DNA of 33,580 bases from Sphingomonadaceae bacterium 3R27C6 (GCA_005503215.1 SCNS01000035.1:1-33580); one strand, 5' to 3'. Counted from the stretch's first letter, positions 15,617-22,925 are shown. Translations and numbers: made by a program. Notes: a model not told the origin generated them from the sequence alone.

Positions 15617-16412
15617 CGTGAAGACCTCTCCGCGCAAAGGCAGCGAAGACCGCACCCGCGACCGGATCGACGTCGCGCCGCGCTTCACGCAGGCCGACGT
15701 CATTCGCCTCAACAATCTCTTCCGCGGCCAGGACGCCGCCGAAGTGGTCGCGAGCGTGATCGGCGCGGGGCTGCTCGGCGAAACCGGGATCGTCTCGAGC
15801 TTCGGCGCCGAAAGCGCGGTGCTGCTCCATCTCGTGACGCGCGCCGCGCCCGACATGCCCGTGCTGTTCCTCGACACCGGCAAGCATTTCCCCGAAACCC
15901 TCGCCTATCGCGACGAACTGGCGGCGAAGCTCGGGCTCAACATCGTCAACCTGACCCCCGACGCCGACGATCTCGCCGCGAAGGACGCGACCGAGCTGCG
16001 CTGGTCGTACGACCCCGATGGTTGCTGCGAAATCCGCAAGGTGAAGCCGCTCGAAAAGGCGCTCGCCGATTTCGACACCTCGATCACCGGCCGCAAGGGC
16101 TTCCAGTCATCGACGCGGCAGGGGTTGGCGCGTTTCGAGCTCGACGGCTCGACCGGCCGCCTGAAATTCAACCCGCTCGCCAACTGGACGCGCGAACAGC
16201 TCGACGCCTATTTCGAGGCGCACGACCTGCCGCGCCACCCGCTCGAGGCCGAAGGCTATCCGTCGATCGGCTGCTCGCCCTGCACGTCGAAGGTCAAGCC
16301 GGGCGAAGACCCACGCTCGGGCCGCTGGCGCGGCTGGGACAAGACCGAGTGCGGCATCCACACCGAAGTGACGCCGCTCGGCGACGATCCGGCGAACGAC
16401 CCGGCGTTCTGA
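15609..16412 (+). CDS. cysH: assimilatory APS reductase (phosphoadenylyl/adenylyl-sulfate reductase family)
   Basis: A 267-residue thioredoxin-dependent reductase that releases sulfite from activated sulfate. It has the SSFGAESAVLLHL PP-loop-like substrate motif (63-75), LDTGKHFPET (89-97) and the cysteine pairs Cys139-Cys140 and Cys222-x2-Cys225 that bind a [4Fe-4S] cluster, plus the catalytic Cys248 in ECGIH. The presence of CC and CxxC indicates the APS-using (Fe-S) type rather than the E. coli PAPS type, so a cysC kinase is not needed for this step. It is the last gene of the operon; no cysD/cysN sulfurylase is in the window. Confidence 0.94.
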   Translation: MADVKTSPRKGSEDRTRDRIDVAPRFTQADVIRLNNLFRGQDAAEVVASVIGAGLLGETGIVSSFGAESAVLLHLVTRAAPDMPVLFLDTGKHFPETLAYRDELAAKLGLNIVNLTPDADDLAAKDATELRWSYDPDGCCEIRKVKPLEKALADFDTSITGRKGFQSSTRQGLARFELDGSTGRLKFNPLANWTREQLDAYFEAHDLPRHPLEAEGYPSIGCSPCTSKVKPGEDPRSGRWRGWDKTECGIHTEVTPLGDDPANDPAF

Positions 16413-16417
16413 TTTTT

Positions 16418-16519
16418 CGTCACCCCGGCGAAGGCCGGGGTCGCACCCTCTCTCCATTGAGCACCGGCGAGATCGTGATCGGAGTCACGTGCCTCCGAAC
16501 ACCCTTCGCCGGGATGACG
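16418..16519. repeat. REP/MITE-like intergenic repeat with terminal inverted repeats, including a hairpin
   Basis: A 102-bp element fills the gap between cysH and dnaB, which converge. Its ends are inverted: CGTCACCCCGGCGAAGG at 16418-16434 and CCTTCGCCGGGATGACG at 16503-16519 (16 of 17 complementary). The left end contains a tight hairpin, ACCCCGGC-GAAG-GCCGGGGT (16422-16441), that could end transcription in both directions. Sequences of the form TCACCCCGGCGAAGGCCGGGG are, as I recall, scattered in many copies through sphingomonad genomes; no second copy occurs in this window. Confidence 0.65.
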
Positions 16520-16532
16520 GGCTTAATTCGTC

Positions 16533-18056
16533 CTATTCATAATCCTCGAACGCCATGCTGTCGTCGGCGAGGTCGCTGAACTTCGTCGTCTTCGCCTCGA
16601 AGTGCATGCGGATCTTGCCCGTCGAGCCATGGCGCGATTTCGCGACGATCACTTCGGCGAGGCCGAAGACGCGCTCCATTTCGGCCGCCCATTCCTCATG
16701 CTGCGCGTGGATCTTCACATCGTCGCCCTCGACTGGGCGCTTGGGCTCCTTCGCCGCGACATAATAATCCTCGCGGAACACGAAGAGCACCATGTCGGCG
16801 TCCTGCTCGATCGAGCCCGATTCGCGAAGGTCGGACAGCTGCGGGCGCTTGTCCTCGCGGCTTTCGACCTGACGGCTGAGCTGCGACAGCGCCATCACCG
16901 GCACATGAAGTTCCTTGGCCAGCGTCTTCAAACCACGCGAAATTTCCGAAATTTCCTGCACGCGATTGTCGCCGCTCTTCGACGAGCCCTGAAGCAGCTG
17001 GAGATAGTCGACGATGATGAAGCCGATGCCGTGGCGCCGCTGCAAACGCCGCGCACGCGTGCGCAAGCCCGCGATCGTCAGGCCGGGCGTGTCGTCGATG
17101 AACAGGGGTAGCGTCTGGAGCTGCTGCGCCGCGCGGGAGAGTTGCTGGAACTGCTCCTTGCTGATCTTGCCCATGCGCAGCGCCTCGCCCGACACCCCCG
17201 ACTGTTCGGCGAGCACGCGCGTCGCGAGCTGGTCGGCCGACATTTCGAGGCTGAAGAACGCGACCTTCGCGCCCATATTCTTTTCGGGCGGGATGCCGTC
17301 ATCCTCGTCGCGGCGGAAACGCTCGGCGGCGTTGTACGCAATGTTCGTGGCGAGCGAGGTCTTGCCCATGCCCGGACGCCCCGCGAGGATCATCAAGTCC
17401 GAATTGTGCATGCCGCCGATCTTGGCGTTCATGCTGGCGATCCCGGTGGTGATCCCCGACAGATGGCCGCCCGAATTGAGCGCGCGCTCGGCCGCCTGCA
17501 GCGCAACAAGGCTTGCCTGGCTGAAATTCTTGACCGACCCCATCTCGGCCTCGCCCCCCGCGACGCGGTAGAGCGCGGTTTCGGCCTCCTCGATCTGCGC
17601 CTGCGGATCGACGCGTTCGCTCGTGTCGAGCGCGTTGTCGACGAGCGTGCGCCCGACGCCCGCCAATTCACGCAGCAGCGCGAGGTCGAAAATCTGGCGC
17701 GCGAAGTCGCGCGCGCCGATCAGGCCCGCGCCGCTGCCGGTGAGCTGCGCGAGGTAACCCACCCCGCCGACCGCCTTCATCGCCTCGTCGGCTTCGAAAT
17801 AGGGCTTCAGCGTCACCGGGGTCGCGATGCTGTTGCGCTCGATCAGCGCCATCGTCTGCTGGAAGATACGGCCGTGCAGCGGTTCGAAAAAATGTTCGGG
17901 GTTGAGCGCGACGGGCAGATCCTCGACGACTCGGTTGTCGATCAGGATCGCACCGAGAAACGCGGCCTCAGCCTCGATATTACGCGGCATTTGGCGCGCG
18001 TCACCACTGGCGACGGCGGTCGGGATAAGGGCTAGTTCGGGCATCGCAATCTTCAT
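16533..18056 (-). CDS. dnaB: replicative DNA helicase DnaB
   Basis: A 507-residue hexameric helicase that unwinds DNA ahead of the replication fork. The N-terminal DnaB domain (about 25-130, NIEAEAAFLGAILID) is followed by the RecA-like motor with Walker A GRPGMGKTS (226-234), FFSLEMSADQLATRVL, Walker B IIVDYLQLL and the arginine-finger region REDKRPQLSDLRESGSIEQDAD. No intein or insertion. Possible starts are TTG 18080, ATG 18056 and ATG 18044; none has a strong Shine-Dalgarno, and 18056 is chosen as the first ATG. It is divergent from UPF0262 with candidate DnaA boxes between them. Confidence 0.96.
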   Translation of the reverse strand: MKIAMPELALIPTAVASGDARQMPRNIEAEAAFLGAILIDNRVVEDLPVALNPEHFFEPLHGRIFQQTMALIERNSIATPVTLKPYFEADEAMKAVGGVGYLAQLTGSGAGLIGARDFARQIFDLALLRELAGVGRTLVDNALDTSERVDPQAQIEEAETALYRVAGGEAEMGSVKNFSQASLVALQAAERALNSGGHLSGITTGIASMNAKIGGMHNSDLMILAGRPGMGKTSLATNIAYNAAERFRRDEDDGIPPEKNMGAKVAFFSLEMSADQLATRVLAEQSGVSGEALRMGKISKEQFQQLSRAAQQLQTLPLFIDDTPGLTIAGLRTRARRLQRRHGIGFIIVDYLQLLQGSSKSGDNRVQEISEISRGLKTLAKELHVPVMALSQLSRQVESREDKRPQLSDLRESGSIEQDADMVLFVFREDYYVAAKEPKRPVEGDDVKIHAQHEEWAAEMERVFGLAEVIVAKSRHGSTGKIRMHFEAKTTKFSDLADDSMAFEDYE

Positions 18057-18100
18057 GGGCCGGTGCCCGAGGCGGCGCAACCGGCGATGTCGCCCAGCCT

Positions 18101-18127
18101 ATCATAACTGTGGAATGCTGTGAATAA
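18101..18127 (-). promoter_or_regulatory. tandem DnaA-box-like sites and -10 element of the dnaB promoter
   Basis: On the minus strand TTATTCACA (18127-18119) fits the DnaA box consensus TTWTNCACA fully, and CATTCCACA (18117-18109) matches 7 of 9 positions, in the same orientation with 1 bp between them (10-bp periodicity). Directly downstream lies TATGAT (18106-18101), one base from the -10 consensus TATAAT. DnaA bound here would cover the -35/spacer region of dnaB. Binding is inferred from sequence. Confidence 0.5.
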
Positions 18128-18171
18128 GTCGGCTTGCCCTTCGCCCCCGGCCAAGTAGAAGCACGGACAGC

Positions 18172-18669
18172 ATGAACCACGCAGACCCTTCGAAGCAACG
18201 GATCATTTCGGTCGAACTCGACGAGGGGTCGATCGTCTGGCGCAATCCCGACGTCGAGCAGGAACGCCGCGTCGCGATCTTCGATCTGATCGAAGACAAT
18301 AAATTCGTGCCGCAGCGCGGTCATCCCGACGGCTATGCCGGCCCTTACCGCTTGATGCTGCGTGTCGAGGATGGCCGCCTGATCTTTGAAATTTCACGCG
18401 AAGATGGCTCGCCGCTCGAGGCGATCATCCTCGGACTCGGGCGTTTCCGCCGGCCGATCCGCGACTATTTCGCGATCTGCGACAGCTATTATCAGGCGAT
18501 CAAGACCTCGACCGCGCAGCAGATCGAGACCGTCGACATGGCGCGGCGCGGCCTGCACAATGAGGCTGCGGAGATGCTGATGGACCGGCTCGACGGCAAG
18601 ATCGCGGTCGATTTCGACACGGCGCGACGATTGTTCACGCTGATCTGCGTGCTGCACATCAAGGGCTGA
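18172..18669 (+). CDS. UPF0262 family protein
   Basis: A 165-residue cytoplasmic protein matching UPF0262, a family I know almost only from alphaproteobacteria and whose function is not established. Typical strings are QRIISVELDEGSIVWRNPDVEQERRVAIFDLIEDNKFVP, LGRFRRPIRDYFAICDSYYQAIKT and DFDTARRLFTLICVLHIKG at the very end. Length fits the family. No cysteine-based or nucleotide-binding motif stands out. It begins a four-gene run with 2-bp, -4-bp and 39-bp spacing: UPF0262, GH25, cdd, dcd. No clear Shine-Dalgarno precedes the ATG. Confidence 0.9.
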   Translation: MNHADPSKQRIISVELDEGSIVWRNPDVEQERRVAIFDLIEDNKFVPQRGHPDGYAGPYRLMLRVEDGRLIFEISREDGSPLEAIILGLGRFRRPIRDYFAICDSYYQAIKTSTAQQIETVDMARRGLHNEAAEMLMDRLDGKIAVDFDTARRLFTLICVLHIKG

Positions 18670-18671
18670 CA

Positions 18672-19427
18672 ATGGCGACGGGGGCAATCAGGGGCGGAAA
18701 GGCGAACGGCACGCTGGCCGCGTGGCGCGCCGCGGCCGCGCGCCTGCTGCGCCGGATCGGCGCCGCGATCGTGCTCCTGCTCCTCGCCGCCGGCCTTGCG
18801 CTCTGGTGGGCCGCGCGCTGGACCCCCGATCGTGCGCTCTATCCGACGCAGGGCGTGACGATCGACGCGGGCAACGGCGATGTCCGTTGGGGGTCGATCA
18901 AGGCCGCCGGCGCCGATTTCGCCTATATCATGGGAACCGACGGGTCCGCCGCCGTCGACCCGAAATTCGCGCGCAACATGACAGGCGCGCGTGAAGCCGG
19001 GGTGCAGGCGGGCGCGATCCACCGCTACAGCCTCTGCCAGCTCGCGACCGATCAGGCCGCCAATTTCATCCGCCATGTCCCGCGCCGCGCCGACGCGCTG
19101 CCCGCCGTCGTCTGGCTCGATTATGACGATCGCTGCCCCGACCGGCCGACGCGCGCGCTTTTGCTCTCCGAACTCGCCACCTTCCTCGCGCAGATCGAGG
19201 CGCATATGGGCAAGCAGAGCGTGATCGCACCCGGTCCGGCGTTCGAGAGCGATTATAAGGTGACGCAGGGCATCGCTCGCACGACCTGGCTGCGCCGCGA
19301 TTTCTTCGAACCCGATTATGGCGCGCATCCCTGGGCGATGTGGCAGGCGAATGACTATGTCCGCCTGTCGGGCGCCGAGGGCACCGTCGGCTGGAACGCG
19401 CTGCGCCCGCAAGGAGAGATGCGATGA
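18672..19427 (+). CDS. membrane-anchored GH25-like (lysozyme family) protein
   Basis: A 251-residue protein with a single N-terminal transmembrane anchor (about 29-48, basic cytoplasmic side) and a GH25-like domain facing the periplasm. The GH25 fold is suggested by GVTIDAGNGDVRWGSIKAAGADFAYIMGTDG (61-91; canonical G-x-D-x-S-x-xQG-x-IDW-x-x-x-K-x-x-G), FARNMTGAREAGVQAGAIHRYS and the C-terminal DYVRLSGAEGTVGWNAL. The usual catalytic D-x-E after the central strand reads LDYDD here (Asp150, Asp152), so the acid Glu appears replaced by Asp. It may still cleave peptidoglycan or have lost activity. Its stop overlaps cdd by 4 bp. Confidence 0.8.
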   Translation: MATGAIRGGKANGTLAAWRAAAARLLRRIGAAIVLLLLAAGLALWWAARWTPDRALYPTQGVTIDAGNGDVRWGSIKAAGADFAYIMGTDGSAAVDPKFARNMTGAREAGVQAGAIHRYSLCQLATDQAANFIRHVPRRADALPAVVWLDYDDRCPDRPTRALLLSELATFLAQIEAHMGKQSVIAPGPAFESDYKVTQGIARTTWLRRDFFEPDYGAHPWAMWQANDYVRLSGAEGTVGWNALRPQGEMR

Positions 19428-19873
19428 CCGATACTCGTGACGCATTGATCGACGCCGCGCGCGACGCTGCAAGTCGCGCCTATGCCCCTTACTCGGGCTT
19501 CCACGTCGGCGCCGCGCTGCTGCTCAAAAATGGAGATGTCGTCACCGGCGCGAATGTCGAGAATGCGAGCTACGGCCTCACCCTCTGCGCCGAAACCGCG
19601 GCGGTCGCCAAGATCGCGAACGAAGGCTGGATCGGCGAACTCGCCGAGGTCGCGATCGTCGGCGGGCGCCCCGATGGCGACGCGCTCACCGGCAGCGACC
19701 CGGTCAACCCCTGCGGCCGCTGCCGCCAGATCCTCAACGAAGCCGCCGAGCGGTCGAAGACCGATATCCTCGTCCATTGCGCCTCGGGCGACGGCAGCGC
19801 GCTCAAGACCTACAAGCTCAGCGAGCTGCTTCCCGCGGCCTTTGGTCCCAAGGACCTCGGCCTCATCGACTGA
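19424..19873 (+). CDS. cdd: cytidine deaminase
   Basis: A 149-residue zinc enzyme that deaminates cytidine/deoxycytidine to uridine/deoxyuridine. Zinc ligands and catalytic Glu are all present: Cys55-Ala-Glu57 (TLCAETAA) and Cys97-Gly-Arg-Cys100 (NPCGRCRQ). FHVGAALLLKNGDVVTGANVENASYGL (26-52) is the standard substrate-binding segment. The length is that of the short tetrameric class. The start overlaps the GH25 gene (ATGA) and dcd follows 39 bp later, forming a pyrimidine salvage pair. Confidence 0.95.
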   Translation: MTDTRDALIDAARDAASRAYAPYSGFHVGAALLLKNGDVVTGANVENASYGLTLCAETAAVAKIANEGWIGELAEVAIVGGRPDGDALTGSDPVNPCGRCRQILNEAAERSKTDILVHCASGDGSALKTYKLSELLPAAFGPKDLGLID

Positions 19874-19912
19874 CCGCTTGCGCAACCCCCACAGGACCGA
19901 CAAGAGACACGC

Positions 19913-20467
19913 ATGGCCATTCTTTCCGACCGCTGGATTCGCGAAGCCGCCCGCACGCAGGGCATGATCGAACCGTTTGTCGAGGCGCAGCGCCGCGACG
20001 GCTGTATCAGCTACGGCCTCTCCTCCTACGGCTATGACGCGCGCGTCGCGCCCGAGTTCAAGATCTTCACCAACATCGATTCGACCACGGTCGACCCCAA
20101 GGAATTCGACCCCAAGAATTTCGTCGACCGCGAAACCGACGTCTGCATCATCCCGCCGAACAGCTTTGCCTTGGCGCGCACGGTCGAATATTTCCGCATC
20201 CCGCGCGATATCCTCGTCATCTGCCTCGGCAAGTCGACCTATGCGCGCTGCGGCATCATCGTGAACGTCACCCCGCTCGAACCCGGCTGGGAAGGCCATG
20301 TGACGCTCGAATTTTCGAACACCACCCCCCTGCCCGCCAAGATTTACGCGAACGAAGGCGCGTGCCAGTTCCTCTTCCTGCAGGGCAACGAGCCGTGCGA
20401 GACGAGCTACGCCGACCGCGCGGGCAAATATATGGGGCAAAAGGGCGTCACGCTGCCCAAGCTTTGA
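19913..20467 (+). CDS. dcd: dCTP deaminase
   Basis: A 184-residue enzyme converting dCTP to dUTP, the source of dUMP for thymidylate synthesis. Family motifs: LSDRWIREAA at the N-terminus, SYGLSSYGYDARVAPEFKIF (33-52), LGKSTYARCGI, TPLEPGWEGHVTLEFSNTTPLPAKIYANEGACQFLFL (containing the catalytic Glu) and the closing YADRAGKYMGQKGVTLPKL. The sequence is of the monofunctional deaminase type (E. coli-like), with no sign of the bifunctional dCTP deaminase/dUTPase. It ends the UPF0262 run. Confidence 0.97.
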   Translation: MAILSDRWIREAARTQGMIEPFVEAQRRDGCISYGLSSYGYDARVAPEFKIFTNIDSTTVDPKEFDPKNFVDRETDVCIIPPNSFALARTVEYFRIPRDILVICLGKSTYARCGIIVNVTPLEPGWEGHVTLEFSNTTPLPAKIYANEGACQFLFLQGNEPCETSYADRAGKYMGQKGVTLPKL

Positions 20468-20509
20468 TACCGCGACTTACGCTAACGCGCTTGCCCCGAC
20501 TGCGGAAAT

Positions 20510-20523
20510 TGATAACGTTCCCA
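20510..20523 (+). promoter_or_regulatory. candidate LacI-family operator upstream of GH5
   Basis: TGATAACGTTCCCA is centred on AACGTT with outer TG/CA, matching the TGxxAACGTTxxCA pattern typical of LacI-family sugar repressors. It lies 25 bp before the GH5 start codon, where it would overlap the promoter or transcription start. The match is imperfect in the third and fourth positions of each half. No LacI-type regulator gene is in the window. Confidence 0.45.
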
Positions 20524-20548
20524 TAAATCAAAACATGGGGATGAGGTC

Positions 20549-22270
20549 ATGAACTTCCGCACCGTCGCACTCGCGCTTGCCGCGCTGCTTTCCTCGACCA
20601 CCGCGCACGCCGAAGGCTTTCTGAAGGTCGAGGGCACCGAGATCGTCGACGGATCGGGCAAACACGTCATCCTGCGCGGCATGGGGCTCGGCGGCTGGAT
20701 GCTGCAGGAAGGTTATATGCTGAAGCTTGGCGAGATCGGGCAGCAGCACAAAATTCGCGCGAAACTTGTCGAACTCGTCGGCGAAGAGCGCACCGCGGCC
20801 TTCTACCGCGCGTGGCTCGACAATCACACGACCGAGGCCGACATCGCCGCGATGGCGAAATGGGGCTTCAACTCGGTGCGGCTGCCGATCCATTTCGACC
20901 AGCTCACCCTGCCCGCCGACAAGGAACCCAAGGCCGGTGAGGACACATGGCACGAGGAGGGTTTCCAGCGCATCGACCGCCTGCTCGAATGGAGCAAGGC
21001 GAACGGCATCTACCTGATCCTCGATCTCCACGCCGCGCCCGGCGGCCAAGGCAACGACCTTGCCATCTCCGACCGCGATCCGACGAAGCCGTCGCTCTGG
21101 CAAAGCGAGGAGAACCAGCGCAAGACCGTCGCACTGTGGAGCAAGCTTGCGGCGCGCTACAAGGACGAGCCGTGGATCGGCGCCTATGACCTCATCAACG
21201 AACCGAATTGGAGCTTTGCGACCCCCGGCAAGGGCAATGGCTGCGACGAGACAGAAAACACGGCGGTCTGGAGCCTGCAACAGCGGATCACCGCAGCGAT
21301 CCGCAAGGTGGATACCAAGCATATCGTGATCATCGAAGGCAATTGCTGGGGCAATAATTACAAGGGCCTGCCGCCCGCGTGGGACGCCAATATGGTACTG
21401 AGCTTCCACAAATATTGGAACCGCAACGACGAAGCGAGCATCGCCGAAATCAAGGCGCTGCGCACGAGCTATAACCGCCCGATCTGGCTCGGCGAGTCGG
21501 GCGAGAACAGCAATGGCTGGTTTCAGGGTGCGATCGCGCTCGTCGAGGGCGACGGCATCGGCTGGAATTTCTGGCCGCTCAAGAAAATCGGTTTCAACCA
21601 GCCGCTCGAGATCGCCGCCGGCGACGGCTGGATGAAGATCGTCGCGTGGATGACCGGCAAGGGGCTGAAACCCGCCGCCGACGAAGCCTTTGCCGCAATG
21701 ATGCAGCTTGCCGAAAACACCCGCTTCGACAAGAATATCCCGAAACCCGACGTCATCGACGCGATGTTCCGCCAGCCGCGCGATGGGAGCTATCGCCCCT
21801 TTGTCGCCCGCACGCTGGGCGCAAAACCGCTGACCATCGCCGCCGCCGATTACGACCTCGGCCGGCCGGGCGTCGCCTATCATGACAGCGTCGACGCCAA
21901 TTATCATGTCGCCACCGGCGGCGAACGGACCCCGTGGAACAACGGCACAACCTACCGCAACGACGGCGTCGATATCGGGCGCGCGGCCGACGGCGCGCCC
22001 TATGTCAGCGATTTCATCACCGGCGAATATATGCGCTACAGCGTCGATGTCGCCGAGGCGGGAGGCTGGACCGTCAGCGCACGCGTGCGCTCGGCAAAGG
22101 GCGGCCGTATCGGCATCGACGAACGCGGCGTCGCCATTCCCGCGGGCACCGCATGGCAGGTCGTCAAGCTCGCCGACGTCGACCTGCCCGCCGGGCCCGG
22201 CGCCGTCACCCTCCGCGCCATCGATTGCAACGACTGCGAGGTTGCAGGGTTGGCCTTCACCCCTCGCTGA
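20549..22270 (+). CDS. secreted GH5-family glycoside hydrolase with C-terminal carbohydrate-binding-like domain
   Basis: A 573-residue exported enzyme: signal peptide (1-21, cleavage TAHA-EG), GH5 (cellulase/glucanase type) catalytic barrel to about 370, and a C-terminal jelly-roll-like domain. Acid/base Glu218 lies in YDLINEPNW and nucleophile Glu316 in WLGESGEN; NWxGxxLGGWMLQEG-type RGMGLGGWMLQEG and RLPIHFD fit GH5. The C-terminal part (about 440-570: YHDSVDANYHVATGG, GEYMRYSVDVAEAGGWTVSARV) resembles CBM6/CBM35-type modules. Substrate could be a beta-glucan or glucosylceramide-like glycan. RBS ATGAGG precedes the ATG. Likely induced by sugar through the operator at 20510. Confidence 0.9.
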   Translation: MNFRTVALALAALLSSTTAHAEGFLKVEGTEIVDGSGKHVILRGMGLGGWMLQEGYMLKLGEIGQQHKIRAKLVELVGEERTAAFYRAWLDNHTTEADIAAMAKWGFNSVRLPIHFDQLTLPADKEPKAGEDTWHEEGFQRIDRLLEWSKANGIYLILDLHAAPGGQGNDLAISDRDPTKPSLWQSEENQRKTVALWSKLAARYKDEPWIGAYDLINEPNWSFATPGKGNGCDETENTAVWSLQQRITAAIRKVDTKHIVIIEGNCWGNNYKGLPPAWDANMVLSFHKYWNRNDEASIAEIKALRTSYNRPIWLGESGENSNGWFQGAIALVEGDGIGWNFWPLKKIGFNQPLEIAAGDGWMKIVAWMTGKGLKPAADEAFAAMMQLAENTRFDKNIPKPDVIDAMFRQPRDGSYRPFVARTLGAKPLTIAAADYDLGRPGVAYHDSVDANYHVATGGERTPWNNGTTYRNDGVDIGRAADGAPYVSDFITGEYMRYSVDVAEAGGWTVSARVRSAKGGRIGIDERGVAIPAGTAWQVVKLADVDLPAGPGAVTLRAIDCNDCEVAGLAFTPR

Positions 22271-22293
22271 CCGGAACCCGATCGCCTCCCCAA

Positions 22294-22323
22294 GCGTCCT
22301 GTCTGCGCAAGCGGACGGGGCGC
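22294..22323 (+). terminator. hairpin after GH5
   Basis: A 13-bp stem (22294-22306 with 22311-22323, including a few G-U pairs) closed by a GCAA tetraloop, 23 bp after the GH5 stop. No T-run follows, so it is either a weak or rho-aided terminator or a 3'-end protecting structure. It also lies within 20 bp of the DoxX start and could act in that leader. Confidence 0.5.
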
Positions 22324-22341
22324 GCTAGGGAAGGAATGCCC

Positions 22342-22854
22342 ATGTCCATGATCGCTGTCTTTGTCGGCCGCCTGTTCATTGCCTTGATTTTCATCGTGTC
22401 GGGGATCAACAAGCTGATCCATGTGTCCGACACCACCGCGATGATCGCGACCTCGGGCCTGCCCGGCGGGCTCGCCATCCCCGTCGGCCTCTTCGAACTC
22501 ATCGCGGGTATCTGCATCGCGCTCGGCATCGCCGTGCGGCTCGTGTCGATCCTGCTCGCGGGCTTTGTTCTCGCCACGATCCTCTTCTTCCACCGCGAGT
22601 TCACCGACCCGGTGCAGGCGATGGCGGCGATGAAGAACCTCGCGATCGCGGGCGGCCTGCTCTGCCTCTTCGGCTATGGCCACACGCGCTGGAGCTACGA
22701 CGCGCTGCGCCAGCGCCGGCGCGACGAGCTGGCCACGCATCGGGCCGAGCAGCATGCGAGCGAAGCCGAACTCCGCGCCGCACGCGCCGAGGGCCGCGCG
22801 GAGGCGATCGGGACGCCGGTGGCCGTACGCAAACGTCCGTTCTGGCGCCGCTAG
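22342..22854 (+). CDS. DoxX-family membrane protein
   Basis: A 170-residue inner-membrane protein with about four hydrophobic helices (about 2-20, 38-60, 63-82, 93-110), opening MSMIAVFVGRLFIALIFIVSGINKLIHV, the DoxX/COG2259 signature. The tail (112-170) is hydrophilic, Arg/Ala/Glu-rich, likely helical and cytoplasmic. Family members are linked to oxidative stress or terminal oxidase partners, but no specific role can be read. ATG 22342 is chosen over the in-frame ATG 22336 because AAGGA at 22331-22335 is correctly spaced only for 22342. A weak EcfG-like element (GGAAC at 22273, 17 bp, CGTC) lies upstream. Confidence 0.85.
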   Translation: MSMIAVFVGRLFIALIFIVSGINKLIHVSDTTAMIATSGLPGGLAIPVGLFELIAGICIALGIAVRLVSILLAGFVLATILFFHREFTDPVQAMAAMKNLAIAGGLLCLFGYGHTRWSYDALRQRRRDELATHRAEQHASEAELRAARAEGRAEAIGTPVAVRKRPFWRR

Positions 22855-22896
22855 ACCTTCGCGCTTGGCAAGCTTCCCCGCCTGCGCTAGCCTCCA

Positions 22897-22914
22897 CTTA
22901 ACGTTTACGTAAAG
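22897..22914 (+). promoter_or_regulatory. near-palindromic operator candidate before the reductase/thioesterase pair
   Basis: CTTAACGTTTACGTAAAG consists of two 8-bp halves (CTTAACGT and ACGTAAAG) in inverted orientation, 7 of 8 complementary, around TT; it contains the perfect 10-bp palindrome TTTACGTAAA. It sits against the ribosome binding site (AAAGGGAGA). From memory it resembles sites of MerR-type LiuR regulators of branched-chain and fatty acid degradation; that match is unverified. Confidence 0.5.
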
Positions 22915-22925
22915 GGAGAATGGCC

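Noticed and set aside
18057..18080. TTG at 18080 as the true dnaB start
   Set aside because: It adds 8 residues (MRRLGHRP) before the first ATG without a ribosome binding site; not disproved, but ATG 18056 is preferred.
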